Positions 1 to 8,379 are shown, counted from the first letter of the stretch. The stretch is 64,000 bases of DNA from Pseudoluteimonas sp047602125 (GCA_047602125.1 JASGIB010000001.1:434001-498000); one strand, 5' to 3'. A program made the numbers and translations. Notes: generated from the letters alone by a model not told the origin.

Positions 1-141
1 GATCGATTGCGTGAGCTCGATCACCTGCGCGCGGCTGGCGAAGTTGCGCGAGAACAGGATCACCCCGGCGCAGGCGTCGTGCTGCAGCCAGTCGCGCTCG
101 CGCGCGGTGAGTTCATGCCCGGAAACGCCGATCTGCAGCAT
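1..141 (-). CDS. nagZ: Beta-N-acetylhexosaminidase NagZ, N-terminal fragment
   Basis: Only the first 47 codons lie in the window; the gene runs off the left edge. The ATG at 141 follows the TAG stop of the CYTH gene directly. The translation begins MLQIGVSGHELTARERDWL and continues to GVILFSRNF, which matches the start of glycoside hydrolase family 3 NagZ enzymes, where a conserved G-hydrophobic-ILF-x-RN segment forms the first barrel strand. NagZ is a cytoplasmic enzyme that removes N-acetylglucosamine from anhydro-muropeptides during wall recycling. The catalytic residues lie outside the window, so the call rests on the N-terminus alone. Confidence 0.8.
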   Translation of the reverse strand, partial: MLQIGVSGHELTARERDWLQHDACAGVILFSRNFASRAQVIELTQSI

Positions 142-669
142 CTATCGTCCTTGTTCGAGGTCCAGCGCCTTGCGCTCGCCATCGCTCCAGTGCGAATACG
201 GGCGCGAGGCCAGGGCCAGATTGTAGTAGCGCTGGGCGTGCGTGGCTTCGGCGCCCAGCCAGCCGGGCCGGGCGAAGGGCTCGTCGACGGCGGACAGCTC
301 GATTTCGGCCACGACCAGCCCGGCGTTGTCGCCGAGGAATTCGTCGATTTCCCAGAGATGGCCTTCGACATCGACGTAATGCCGGCGCTTGTCGACCAGC
401 CCGCCCACGCACAGCGCCAGCAGCGCGCGCGCGTCTGCGACCGGGACCGGGTAGTCGAATTCCTGCCGCGAGGCGCCGAGTTCGCGCGACTTGATGTTCA
501 GGCGCGCTTCGTCGCCCTCGATCCGCACCCGCACCGAGGCGTTCATCGCCCCGCCATCGACCATGGCGAGGTCGTTGAGGTAGCCCTGCGCCATCGGCAC
601 GACCCTGTGCGCGGCATTGCGCCAGCCGTCGTTGGTGACGAGGAATTTGCGTTCGATTTCGATGGGCAT
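142..669 (-). CDS. CYTH-domain phosphohydrolase (triphosphate tunnel family)
   Basis: A 175-residue single-domain protein that opens with the CYTH signature ExExK (Glu4, Glu6, Lys8) within EIERKFLV. Later basic and acidic patches (for example the RVRIEGDEARLNIKSRE region) fit the alternating charged strands of the triphosphate tunnel fold. Bacterial relatives hydrolyse inorganic triphosphate, or rarely act as class IV adenylate cyclases; triphosphatase is the likelier activity here, but that is an inference. It sits directly upstream of nagZ with no gap and downstream of rlmD, so it is probably co-transcribed with them. The ATG start at 669 gives the motif its usual position. Confidence 0.85.
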   Translation of the reverse strand: MPIEIERKFLVTNDGWRNAAHRVVPMAQGYLNDLAMVDGGAMNASVRVRIEGDEARLNIKSRELGASRQEFDYPVPVADARALLALCVGGLVDKRRHYVDVEGHLWEIDEFLGDNAGLVVAEIELSAVDEPFARPGWLGAEATHAQRYYNLALASRPYSHWSDGERKALDLEQGR

Positions 670-687
670 GGCGTTTGGATTTCGCTC

Positions 688-771
688 GTCATTCCCGCGA
701 AAGCGGGAATCCAGTCTTTGGGGGTCTTCTTCAGATCAAAAAACGAGATTCCCGCTTTCGCGGGAATGACG
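688..771. repeat. Inverted pair of REP-like palindromes (dRS3-like core)
   Basis: Two copies of a palindrome face each other. The first, at 691-710, reads ATTCCCGCGAAAGCGGGAAT; the second, near 748-767, has the same arms with the loop in reverse orientation. Each forms an 8-bp stem with a 4-nt loop, and the flanking bases (gtc before, ccag or ctcg after) are also partly shared in inverse order. They fill the gap between rlmD and the CYTH gene. The core fits ATTCCC-N8-GGGAAT, the form of the Neisseria dRS3 repeat, and similar elements are common in Xanthomonadaceae. Confidence 0.85.
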
Positions 772-774
772 GCG

Positions 775-2118
775 TTAGGGTTCGAACAGCGCGATGGATT
801 CGACGTGCGCGGTATGCGGGAACATGTCCATCACCCCGGCCGCGCGCAGTTTCCAGTCGCGCTCGTTGACGAGGTAGCCGGCATCGCGGGCCAGCGACCC
901 GGGATGGCAACTCACGTAAACGATGCGCTTCAGGCCCTTCAGCGACAGCTGCTTCAACACCACGTCCGCGCCGGAGCGCGGCGGATCCAGCAACAACTTG
1001 TCGAAACCGGACTTCATCCAGCCTTGCGACGAAAGATCCGTCGCGAGATCGGCGGCGTGGAACTCGACGTTCGACAACGAATTGCGCTGCATGTTCTCGC
1101 GTGCACGAAGGATCAGGCCGGCATCGCCTTCGACGCCGACGACGTGGCCGGCGCCGCGCGCCAGCGGCAGGGTGAAGTTGCCGAGTCCACAGAACAGGTC
1201 GAGCACGCGTTCGCCCGGCTGCACGTCCAGCAACTCCAGCGCGGACGCGATCATCTTCTCGTTCAGCCCGGCGTTGACCTGGATGAAGTCCAGCGGCCGG
1301 AACGCGAAATCGATGTCCCAGCGCGGGATGCGGAACGCGAGTTGCGGATCGGCCGGCCACAGCGGATGCACCGAATCGATGCCGCCCGGCTGCAGGAAGA
1401 TCGCGAAGCGGTGCTCGCGGGCGAAGGTTTCGAGTTTGGCGCGATCGTTGTCCGACAACGGCTGCAGGTGGCGGAACACCAGCGCCACGCCGTCGCACTC
1501 CGCCTGCGCATCGCCGGCGATGAACTCGATCTGTGGGATGTCGCGGCGCCCGTCCATGCCGTCGACCAGGGCCGACAGCGCGGCGATGCGCTGGCCGATC
1601 TGCGGGATCACCGTGTGGCATTCGCGCAGGTCGGCGACGAAGCGCGGATCCTGCTCGCGGAAACCGACCAGGGTCTTGTCCTTCTTCTCGACCCGGCGCA
1701 CGGAAAAACGGCCCTTGCGCCGGTAACCCCAGGCCGCGTCGGTCAGTGGCGGCAGCACGCGTTCCGGCATCACGTGGCCGATGCGTTCCAGGTTCTCCAG
1801 CAGCACCCGTTGCTTGGCGTGGATCTGCTTCGATTCCTCGAGGTGCTGCAACGCGCAGCCGCCGCAGGTGCCGAAATGCGGGCAGCGGGGTTCGACCCGC
1901 TCCGGCGAGGCGACGAGGACTTCGAGCGTCTTCGCTTCGTCGAAATGCCGCGAACGCGCGGTCTGCTGCACGCTCACCGTTTCCCCGGGCAATGCGCCGC
2001 TGACGAACACGGTCTTGCCAACGTGGGGATGGCCTTCCGGCCAGCGCGCCACGCCGCGGCCGTCATGGCTCAGGTCGTTGATGGAAACGGTCTTGGGGGA
2101 TTGGTCGAGGCGGGCCAC
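775..2118 (-). CDS. rlmD: 23S rRNA (uracil-1939-C5)-methyltransferase RlmD
   Basis: A 447-residue RumA/RlmD-type enzyme that uses S-adenosylmethionine to methylate U1939 of 23S rRNA. An N-terminal TRAM domain (about residues 10-65) is followed by iron-sulfur cysteines Cys79, Cys85 and Cys88 (CPHFGTCGGC) and a further Cys in LRECHTVIP. The SAM-binding motif is LDLFCGLGNFTLPLA, and the catalytic cysteine lies in YVSCHPGSLARD near the C-terminus. The length equals that of the family. The start is a GTG at 2118. It heads a minus-strand group with the CYTH gene and nagZ, separated from the CYTH gene by the REP pair. Confidence 0.95.
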   Translation of the reverse strand: MARLDQSPKTVSINDLSHDGRGVARWPEGHPHVGKTVFVSGALPGETVSVQQTARSRHFDEAKTLEVLVASPERVEPRCPHFGTCGGCALQHLEESKQIHAKQRVLLENLERIGHVMPERVLPPLTDAAWGYRRKGRFSVRRVEKKDKTLVGFREQDPRFVADLRECHTVIPQIGQRIAALSALVDGMDGRRDIPQIEFIAGDAQAECDGVALVFRHLQPLSDNDRAKLETFAREHRFAIFLQPGGIDSVHPLWPADPQLAFRIPRWDIDFAFRPLDFIQVNAGLNEKMIASALELLDVQPGERVLDLFCGLGNFTLPLARGAGHVVGVEGDAGLILRARENMQRNSLSNVEFHAADLATDLSSQGWMKSGFDKLLLDPPRSGADVVLKQLSLKGLKRIVYVSCHPGSLARDAGYLVNERDWKLRAAGVMDMFPHTAHVESIALFEP

Positions 2119-2159
2119 GGGGAGGGGTGCTGCGGGTGGCCGGCTATTGTCGCATCGTC

Positions 2160-2277
2160 TTCCCTTCTCCCACCGGGAGAAGGTGGCGCGAAGCGCCGGA
2201 TGAGGGTTCGGTATCGCTTGGATGTTTGCTTCGTCCCTGCCCTCACCCCAGCCCCTCTCCCGACGGGAGAGGGGCTA
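2160..2277. repeat. REP-like inverted repeats, second family
   Basis: Two stem-loops in the gap between the ydbL-like gene and rlmD. One is cttctccc/gggagaag followed by a short gcgc stem and ggatgaggg; the other is cccctctccc/gggagagggg. The same word set (ctctccc...gggagagg with nearby gccggatgagggt) recurs at about 18238-18290, 23588-23638 and 38922-38965, so this is a dispersed family. They may stabilise or end transcripts on either strand. Confidence 0.7.
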
Positions 2278-2285
2278 GTCGCGGC

Positions 2286-2906
2286 TTATTTCTGCTTCCA
2301 GCTCCCGCCCGACTGGTACCACCAGCCGGAACGCGCGCTCGCGACCCACTGCTTGGCGAACACGTCGCGGATCTGGCCTTCCCATTCCGGGTGGCCATTG
2401 GCGACCGCGACTTCGCGATACACCGCCTTGCGGTCGCGGTTGTCGTCGGCGACCGCGCTGTTCATCGCCACGCGATCCTTGAGCGCGAGCGCGGACGCAT
2501 CGCGCACGGTGATCAGGCCGTCGGAGGTGAAGCCGAGCGCGCCGGAATCGAAGCCCGCGCGCAGGGTGGAATTGAAACGCGCTTCCATCCGCGACTGGAT
2601 CGCCTGGATCGCCGGGGTCTTGATGGTGATGTCGGGGCGGCCCTGCGCATTCGCGGTGCCGATGCCGATCAACGCCAGCGGATCGAAACGGAACGCCATG
2701 CCACCGCCTCCGTTGTTGTCGGCGGGCTTGTCCGCAGGCGCGGGCGTGGCCGGCTTCGCCTCGTCGATCACCTTCTCGACGAACTCCTGCGCCGCGGCCT
2801 TGGCTTCCGCCGCCGGGAAGTACACGTTGATGGTCACGCAGGCGGCGAGCGCCAGCATCGCGACGTTGGCGCCGAACAGGGTGCGCATCGCTTTCCAGGT
2901 TTTCAT
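2286..2906 (-). CDS. YdbL-family (DUF1318) protein with N-terminal lipoprotein part
   Basis: The start is the ATG at 2906, preceded by GGAGGCGAAG, giving 206 residues. The N-terminus has a hydrophobic segment ending in a lipobox LAAC, then TINVYFPAAEAKAAAQ, which resembles the small YnbE lipoprotein. The C-terminal half (DASALALKDR to WWYQSGGSWKQK) fits the YdbL/DUF1318 domain. In E. coli the ydbH-ynbE-ydbL operon encodes a YdbH AsmA-like bridge, its outer-membrane lipoprotein partner YnbE and the periplasmic YdbL. Here the preceding gene is YdbH-like and no separate ynbE is seen, so this protein may combine the YnbE and YdbL parts. That fusion reading is an inference. Confidence 0.75.
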   Translation of the reverse strand: MKTWKAMRTLFGANVAMLALAACVTINVYFPAAEAKAAAQEFVEKVIDEAKPATPAPADKPADNNGGGGMAFRFDPLALIGIGTANAQGRPDITIKTPAIQAIQSRMEARFNSTLRAGFDSGALGFTSDGLITVRDASALALKDRVAMNSAVADDNRDRKAVYREVAVANGHPEWEGQIRDVFAKQWVASARSGWWYQSGGSWKQK

Positions 2907-2947
2907 CTTCGCCTCCAGGATGAAGTGACGATCATTCGAGAACATTC

Positions 2948-4954
2948 TCATTCGACCACCGGTTTCACGTCGCCCTTGCCGACCGCGGCGAGGCGTTCGA
3001 CCAGGGTCGGCCAATCGACCTCGCGGTTGAAGCCGACCACGTTCAGGCGTGGCAGGCCCGAGCCTTCGACGATAGTAAAACTGTTGCCCGCTGAATGGAG
3101 GCCGCCCATCTCGCAGACCTCGTTCGCCAGGTGGCAGGAAATGCCGAGGTCGGCATAGCCGAAGTCGTCGAACAGGCCGATCAGCCGGCCCTGCAGGCTG
3201 CTCACGAACGAGGCATCGCCGACGCTGCTGATGTTCTGCACCGCGCGCTGGCTGATGCGCTGCTTCACGCCCGGGCGGCGGACGCTGTGCATCTGCGCGT
3301 CGAACGCGACCGGCGTCCAGTCGACCAGGCGCAGGTCGTGGATATGCCCGTTTAGGCGGCCGGTGATGCTGCCGAAATCGAGGATTTCGGTGAGGCGCAG
3401 CAGGTCGAGGTCCTGGAAATCGATGTTCGCGCCCAGGCTCGGCGCAACCCCGAACGGACGTTCCATCGACAGGTCGCTGAAGCGCACGTCGCCGTCGAAC
3501 AGCTTCATCGCAAGCCCGCCGTCGAAGTCGAGGCGCTCGTCCGCGTAGTGCGCGTCGGGAATGCTACCGCCGAGGGTGCCCTGGAACGCAGGCAGGCCCA
3601 GCGCCTTCGACATCTGGCCGAAATCGATGCCGTCCAGGGTCATGCCGAAGCGGATGTCGAGGCCCGCCTCGCCGGCGGGCGGGCGCAGGGTCATGTGGTC
3701 GAACGCGAGCGTGCCGCCCATCGCCGGGATCGCCACGCGATCGCGGAAGCGCAATTCGCCATCGCGGCTGTCGAACGGCAACGTCGCCGCGCCGAAGCCG
3801 AGTCCGTACAGGTTGCTCGATTGCCAGCGCAGTTCGCTCGCCACCGGCACGCTAGCGGAATAGCGCACGTCGCCGTCGAGGCCGCGGAAACCGAAGCGGT
3901 CGTCGGGTTCGCGGAGGTCGACGCCATGCAGGTTCGCGTCCACCGATTGCAAGGTTCCGTCGCGCATCGCCAGGCGCAAATCCGATGCGCCGGAGAGTTC
4001 GACGTTGCCAAGCCCGAACACGCCCAGCCAGCCGGACAGGTAGCGTTCGCGCAGCGGCCCCATGTCGGTGCTGCGCAAGCGCACGTCGAGCGCGCGCAGG
4101 CTGGCGTCGCTTGCGAATGCGGCGCTGCCATCGGCGGACAGCACGCCACCATCGCGCCACGCGATGCGCGGCAGTTCCCAGCCGTTCGCGCGCTGCACGC
4201 CATCGATCGACAGCGAGACCGGCGTCGCCGGCAGCGCGAGGTAGGTATTGCCGGCGAGGAATTCGCCACCGCGCAGCCTGCCGTCGATCGCGAGCAGGCC
4301 GAGCGCGGGCATCTTGCGGTAATCGATGCGGAAATCGCCGTTCAACCCGTCGCCGGCGATGCTGCCGTCCGGCGTTTCCAGCGCGGCGCCGGCCACGGCG
4401 AGGTCTCCGGACACGCGCAACGGATGGTTGTCGGGCGTGGCGATCTCGAGCCGGCCATCGATCCGACCGGCCTTGAGCCTGCCCGCGCTCCACGCCTGGG
4501 CGAGAAAGGCTTGCGCCCACGCCAGCGGCACTTTGACGAAATCCGCACGCATGAGGTCGGGTGTTTTCGCATCGCGGTGCAACGCGATTCGCGAATTCCC
4601 CTGCATCAGTTCGGCGGCGGTCGCCTTGTCGTCGAACTTGACCCCCAGCTTCAGCGGCGCGCCACCACCGCGCAGGTCGCCCGCACAGGCCCAGCCATTG
4701 TCCGGCGCGCGTTGCAGCCGGCACGACCAGGCCACGTTGCGGTAGTGGTAACCGAAATCCGCGGCATCGATGCGATCGGCATGGATGACGAGGTCGCCGG
4801 CATCGGCATCGGCCGGCCAGTCCAGCGTCGCGTCAACGCCCTGCAGCGTGGCCACCGCGGTCGTGATCCGCGCGACGCGCGCATGCGCGGTGCGCGCGCC
4901 GGCGGGCATCGCGGCGGCAAGCAAGGCCAGCAGGAGTAGGATCGAGCGCGTCAC
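2948..4954 (-). CDS. YdbH-like AsmA-type envelope protein
   Basis: About 668 residues from a GTG at 4954 (VTRSILLLLALLAAAMPAGA is a signal or anchor sequence). The body is rich in beta-strand segments of the AsmA/TamB/YdbH kind (GDLAVAGAALETPDG, GLGNVELSGASDLRLAMRDG), and the C-terminal 250 residues carry the most conserved YdbH-like part (FDGDVRFSDLSMERPFG, LDFGSITGRLNGHIHDLRL). Proteins of this group span the periplasm and are thought to carry phospholipid from the inner to the outer membrane. The YdbL-like lipoprotein follows 41 bp downstream. The start is uncertain: a longer reading exists, but it would run into the divergent receiver gene. Confidence 0.75.
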   Translation of the reverse strand: MTRSILLLLALLAAAMPAGARTAHARVARITTAVATLQGVDATLDWPADADAGDLVIHADRIDAADFGYHYRNVAWSCRLQRAPDNGWACAGDLRGGGAPLKLGVKFDDKATAAELMQGNSRIALHRDAKTPDLMRADFVKVPLAWAQAFLAQAWSAGRLKAGRIDGRLEIATPDNHPLRVSGDLAVAGAALETPDGSIAGDGLNGDFRIDYRKMPALGLLAIDGRLRGGEFLAGNTYLALPATPVSLSIDGVQRANGWELPRIAWRDGGVLSADGSAAFASDASLRALDVRLRSTDMGPLRERYLSGWLGVFGLGNVELSGASDLRLAMRDGTLQSVDANLHGVDLREPDDRFGFRGLDGDVRYSASVPVASELRWQSSNLYGLGFGAATLPFDSRDGELRFRDRVAIPAMGGTLAFDHMTLRPPAGEAGLDIRFGMTLDGIDFGQMSKALGLPAFQGTLGGSIPDAHYADERLDFDGGLAMKLFDGDVRFSDLSMERPFGVAPSLGANIDFQDLDLLRLTEILDFGSITGRLNGHIHDLRLVDWTPVAFDAQMHSVRRPGVKQRISQRAVQNISSVGDASFVSSLQGRLIGLFDDFGYADLGISCHLANEVCEMGGLHSAGNSFTIVEGSGLPRLNVVGFNREVDWPTLVERLAAVGKGDVKPVVE

Positions 4955-4987
4955 CGGGACAGCATACGCAGCGGAAGCGAGGACGCG

Positions 4988-5686
4988 ATGAACCCGAACA
5001 TCCTGCTGGTCGAGGACGACCCGGTCTCGCGCGCCTTCCTCGAAGCGGCGACCGCCGCCCTGCCCGCCACCGTCGCCACCGCCGCCGACGCGGCGGCCGC
5101 CCACGCGCTGGCGAATGCATCCGCCTTCGACCTATGGCTCATCGACGCGCATCTGCCCGACGCCACCGGCGCGGAACTGCTCGCGCAATTGCGCCAGGCG
5201 GGATTCACCACATCCGCGCTCGCCCACACCGCCACCAACGATGAAGACGCACATGCCGAACTGCGTGCCGCGGGGTTCGCCGGCGTCATCGCCAAGCCCA
5301 TCGATGCCGCATCGTGGCAGGCCGCCGTGCGTCGCGCGCTGGAGGCGGATGTGGCCACGCACGTTCGCGACAGCGCGGTCGCGACTGGACGCGACTTCCC
5401 GATCTGGGACGATGCCGCGGCGCTGGCGGCGCTCAACGGCAACGGCGAGCACGTCGCCGTACTGCGCAAGCTGTTCCTCGACGAATTGCCGGACATGCGT
5501 GCACGCATCGTCGATGCAGGCACGCGCGCGGCGGTCCTGCATCGCCTGCGCGCGAGCTGCGGCTTCGTCGGCGCGGCGCGGCTGGACGCGGCGGTGCGTT
5601 CCTTGCAGGAATCGGAATCGGAAACCGCATTGCAGCGCGTGATCGACGCGCTGCACGACACCCTGGATCAACCGCCGTCGCGTTGA
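4988..5686 (+). CDS. Receiver domain-Hpt domain fusion protein
   Basis: A 232-residue protein. Residues 1-118 are a CheY-like receiver: acidic pair Asp10-Asp11, phospho-acceptor Asp53 (LIDAHLPDATG) and Lys102 (IAKP). Residues 140-225 look like a histidine phosphotransfer domain, with the phospho-accepting His184 in LHRLRASCGFVGAARL, matching the usual H-x-L-K-G-S-S pattern loosely. There is no DNA-binding or enzymatic output domain and no sensor kinase beside it, so it probably passes phosphate between partners coded elsewhere. It diverges from the ydbH-like gene by 33 bp, and its 3' end overlaps that of recO by 19 bp. The ATG at 4988 has GAGGA upstream. Confidence 0.85.
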   Translation: MNPNILLVEDDPVSRAFLEAATAALPATVATAADAAAAHALANASAFDLWLIDAHLPDATGAELLAQLRQAGFTTSALAHTATNDEDAHAELRAAGFAGVIAKPIDAASWQAAVRRALEADVATHVRDSAVATGRDFPIWDDAAALAALNGNGEHVAVLRKLFLDELPDMRARIVDAGTRAAVLHRLRASCGFVGAARLDAAVRSLQESESETALQRVIDALHDTLDQPPSR

Positions 5687-6414
5687 ACGCCACGACGCGG
5701 CAGCAGTCGCCCGAGTTCGCCGACCATCTCCCACGATTTCAACCCGCGTCCACCGAGGTGGTGCAGGAACACCGGCCGCAGCGCGCGACGCAGGCTGGCG
5801 AGGTCCTCGCCCGCGGGTTCCTCGTCGGCGGCTAGCGCCAGGAGCGCACGCCCGGTCGCGGCTTCGTCGCGGGCACGCACCTCGCGCACGCGACGCGGGC
5901 CGTGTTCGGGATCGAGCGCGTAACGCGCGGCCGGATCGATCGCCTCGCCGTCGCCGTCCACGTCCAGCGCGAAACCGAAACCGAGCTCATCGAGCACGTC
6001 GCGTTCGAAACGCCGCAGCGTCCATGCGACCGGTTCGCCCAAGCCGAGTCGCGCGCGGCAACGCCCGAACGCGCGATACAACCCGGGATGCGGGTCCATG
6101 CGCGGCGCGAGCCGCAGCAGCAATTCGCAGGCGTAGAACCCGGCCAGTGCGGCATCGCCGGCGAACTGCGGCGCAGCGTCCAGCGCTTCCGCGCTGCGCA
6201 ATTGCGCGAGCTCGCCGCTCTGCACCGCGTCGAAGCGGATGTGTTGCAGCGGCTGCAAGGCCGCGCGCAACTGGTGCGCCTTGGGCCCGCGCACCCCGCG
6301 CGCCACCAGGCCGACCCGGCCGTGGTGTTCGCTCAGCACCTCGACCAGCAAGCTGGTCTCGCGCCAGGCGCGCGCGTGCAGGACGAAGGCGGGTTCGGCG
6401 GCGAGGCGGAGCAT
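5668..6414 (-). CDS. recO: DNA repair protein RecO
   Basis: 248 residues from the ATG at 6414 (MLRLAAEPAFVLHARAWRETSLLVEVLSEHHGRVGLVARG), which fits RecO: an N-terminal OB fold, then a helical domain. RecO acts with RecR (coded at 38.3 kb) to load RecA on SSB-coated DNA in the RecFOR pathway. The four-cysteine zinc motif of some RecO proteins is absent, as in other gammaproteobacteria. It is usually the last gene of the rnc-era-recO group; here an opposite-strand hydrolase separates it from era. Confidence 0.93.
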   Translation of the reverse strand: MLRLAAEPAFVLHARAWRETSLLVEVLSEHHGRVGLVARGVRGPKAHQLRAALQPLQHIRFDAVQSGELAQLRSAEALDAAPQFAGDAALAGFYACELLLRLAPRMDPHPGLYRAFGRCRARLGLGEPVAWTLRRFERDVLDELGFGFALDVDGDGEAIDPAARYALDPEHGPRRVREVRARDEAATGRALLALAADEEPAGEDLASLRRALRPVFLHHLGGRGLKSWEMVGELGRLLPRRGVQRDGG

Positions 6415-6499
6415 GGCGGGATTATGGCTGAGACTTTGGTTTGACCGACTGTTCAGTGGAGCGCAGGATGCGCGAAACAGGGGCGACAATGGTGAATCC

Positions 6500-7471
6500 G
6501 TGCGGGCGGAATACGATTTCTCGAAACCGAGGTCGCGCAAGAATCCCTACGCCACGAAACTCAATCGGCAATCTTCACCAACGACGCAACTCCGGCGGAA
6601 AACTTTTCTTGCGATTGCCATACTGGCCGTTGTAGGCGTAATTGCAGACCTTGCCGTTGGCCAACTGCTGACCACTCCAGCACAGCGGACCATCGGACCT
6701 GCGCCAGCGGATTTGGATGCCGAAAACGTCGCCTTCGAGTCGTCCGTCGGCCCGATATCCGGCTGGCTCATCCACGGCTCGCGCCCGATCGGTTCAATCC
6801 TGCTCTTGCATGGTGTTCGGTCAAATCGAAAGCAGATGGTTCCCCGGGCAAGATGGCTCAAGCAACTCGGTTATTCGGTATTGCTCATCGACCTTCCGGC
6901 GCACGGCGAATCACCGGGAAACCACATCACCTTCGGATACAACGAATCGAAGGCAGTCGATGCATCCCTCGTATTCCTCCATCGGGAATTCCCGCAACAA
7001 CCCGTCGGTGTAATCGGCGTATCCCTGGGCGCCGCCTCCACGGTGCTCGCGAAGCCGGTGGAACCGCCCTCGGCCGTGGTGCTCGAATCCATGTATCCCA
7101 CGATCGGTGATGCGGTTTCGGATCGACTTTCCCTGCGTTTCGGACGGGCAGGCCCTTATCTCGCCCCACTTCTGCTCTGGCAAATTCCTTTTCGCCTAGA
7201 TATTTCGACCAAGGATCTGAGGCCGAAAGATCATCTGAGAAACCGCGGCTTCGCGATTCTTATTGCATCCGGAAGCAAGGATGCTCACACACGCATCGCA
7301 GAAGCCAAGTCAATTTACTTGAGCGCATCGCCGCCGAAGGAATTCTGGCAAGTCGATGGCGCTGCACATGTTGATCTTTTCGACTACGACCCGGAATCCT
7401 ACAAGCATCATGTCGGGCCATTCTTGCGGAAATATCTTCCTGCCCGCCCAATCACCGAACCGAGTGATTGA
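6500..7471 (+). CDS. Membrane-anchored alpha/beta hydrolase, AT-rich islet
   Basis: From a GTG at 6500 this is 323 residues; the start is uncertain because no ATG lies in frame. A single hydrophobic segment (about residues 35-57) would anchor it in the inner membrane. The catalytic set of the serine-hydrolase fold is visible: oxyanion loop LLLHGVRSNR, nucleophile Ser175 in GVSLGAAS, Asp261 in GSKDAHT and His290 in GAAHVDLF. It resembles the S33/BAAT-like hydrolases; the substrate is unknown. Its composition is unlike its neighbours (30 of 60 bases are G or C at 7201-7260, where flanking genes exceed 65%). It lies convergent to era (2-bp gap) and divergent from recO, which suggests insertion into an ancestral era-recO operon. 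Confidence 0.8.
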   Translation: MRAEYDFSKPRSRKNPYATKLNRQSSPTTQLRRKTFLAIAILAVVGVIADLAVGQLLTTPAQRTIGPAPADLDAENVAFESSVGPISGWLIHGSRPIGSILLLHGVRSNRKQMVPRARWLKQLGYSVLLIDLPAHGESPGNHITFGYNESKAVDASLVFLHREFPQQPVGVIGVSLGAASTVLAKPVEPPSAVVLESMYPTIGDAVSDRLSLRFGRAGPYLAPLLLWQIPFRLDISTKDLRPKDHLRNRGFAILIASGSKDAHTRIAEAKSIYLSASPPKEFWQVDGAAHVDLFDYDPESYKHHVGPFLRKYLPARPITEPSD

Positions 7472-7473
7472 AT

Positions 7474-8379
7474 TCACTCGTAGCCGAACGCCTTCAACGC
7501 CGCCTCGTCGTCGCTCCAGCCCTCGCGCACGCGCACCCAGGTCTCGAGGAACACCTTGTTACCGAACAGCGCCTCCATCGACAACCGCGCCTTGGTGCTG
7601 ATCTCCTTCAAGCGCGCACCCGCCTTGCCGATCACGATGGCCTTCTGGCTCTCGCGTTCCACCCAGATCACCGCGCCGATGCGGTACATCGCGCCATCCA
7701 CCTCGAAACGCTCGATTTCCACTGTCGTCGCATACGGCAATTCCGCGCCGAGCTGGCGCATCAACTGCTCGCGCACCAGCTCCCCGGCGAGGAAACGCTG
7801 GCTCTTGTCGGTGATCTCGTCCTCGGCGTACAGCGCGGCTTGCCGTGGCAACAGCTTCAGCACGCTTTCCACCAGCGGCTCCAGCCCCTTGCGCTTGAGC
7901 GCCGAAACCGGATGCACCGAAGCGAAATCGCGATCCTTGCTCACCTCGGCGAGGAACGGCAGCAATTGGGTCTTGTCCTTGGTCCGGTCGACCTGGTTCA
8001 CCACCAGCACCACCGGCACATTCGCCTCGCGCAGCGCGTCGTAGGCCAGCGTGTCGCCGTCGTCCCAGCGCCCGGCCTCGATCACCAGCAGCGCCGCGTC
8101 CACGCCCTCGAGCGCGCCGCGCGCCGCGCGGTTCATCGCCCGGTGCATGGCCTTTCCGCCGTGGCGCGACTGCTCGCGGTGCAGGCCGGGGGTATCGACC
8201 AGCAGCAACTGCCCGTGCGGGAAGGTCGCGATGCCGAGCAGGCGGTGGCGCGTGGTCTGCGGGCGGTTGGAAGTGATGCTGACCTTGGCCCCGACCAGCG
8301 CGTTGACCAGGGTGGACTTGCCGACGTTGGGGCGGCCGATGACGGCCACGGTGCCGGCGTGGAAGGCGGGTTCGCTCAT
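7474..8379 (-). CDS. era: GTPase Era
   Basis: 301 residues. G1 is GRPNVGKST, followed by the switch region with T-T in RPQTTRHR, G3 DTPG, G4 NQVD and G5 VSAL. The C-terminal KH domain includes GAVIWVERESQKAIVIGKAGARLKEISTKAR. Era binds the 3' end of 16S rRNA and helps mature the 30S subunit. It lies 27 bp downstream of rnc in the rpoE-lepB-rnc-era group. A TGA stop at 7474 lies two bases from the end of the convergent hydrolase. Confidence 0.97.
   Translation of the reverse strand: MSEPAFHAGTVAVIGRPNVGKSTLVNALVGAKVSITSNRPQTTRHRLLGIATFPHGQLLLVDTPGLHREQSRHGGKAMHRAMNRAARGALEGVDAALLVIEAGRWDDGDTLAYDALREANVPVVLVVNQVDRTKDKTQLLPFLAEVSKDRDFASVHPVSALKRKGLEPLVESVLKLLPRQAALYAEDEITDKSQRFLAGELVREQLMRQLGAELPYATTVEIERFEVDGAMYRIGAVIWVERESQKAIVIGKAGARLKEISTKARLSMEALFGNKVFLETWVRVREGWSDDEAALKAFGYE

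Noticed and set aside
691..767. The palindromes as a CRISPR array
   Set aside because: There are only two units, in inverse orientation, with no spacers of regular length and no cas genes.
7..2928. A 973-codon plus-strand reading frame opposite the CYTH gene, rlmD and the YdbL-like gene
   Set aside because: It is antisense to well-supported genes, has Arg/His/Asp-rich low-complexity protein, and crosses the REP elements. Long spurious frames are expected at this G+C content.
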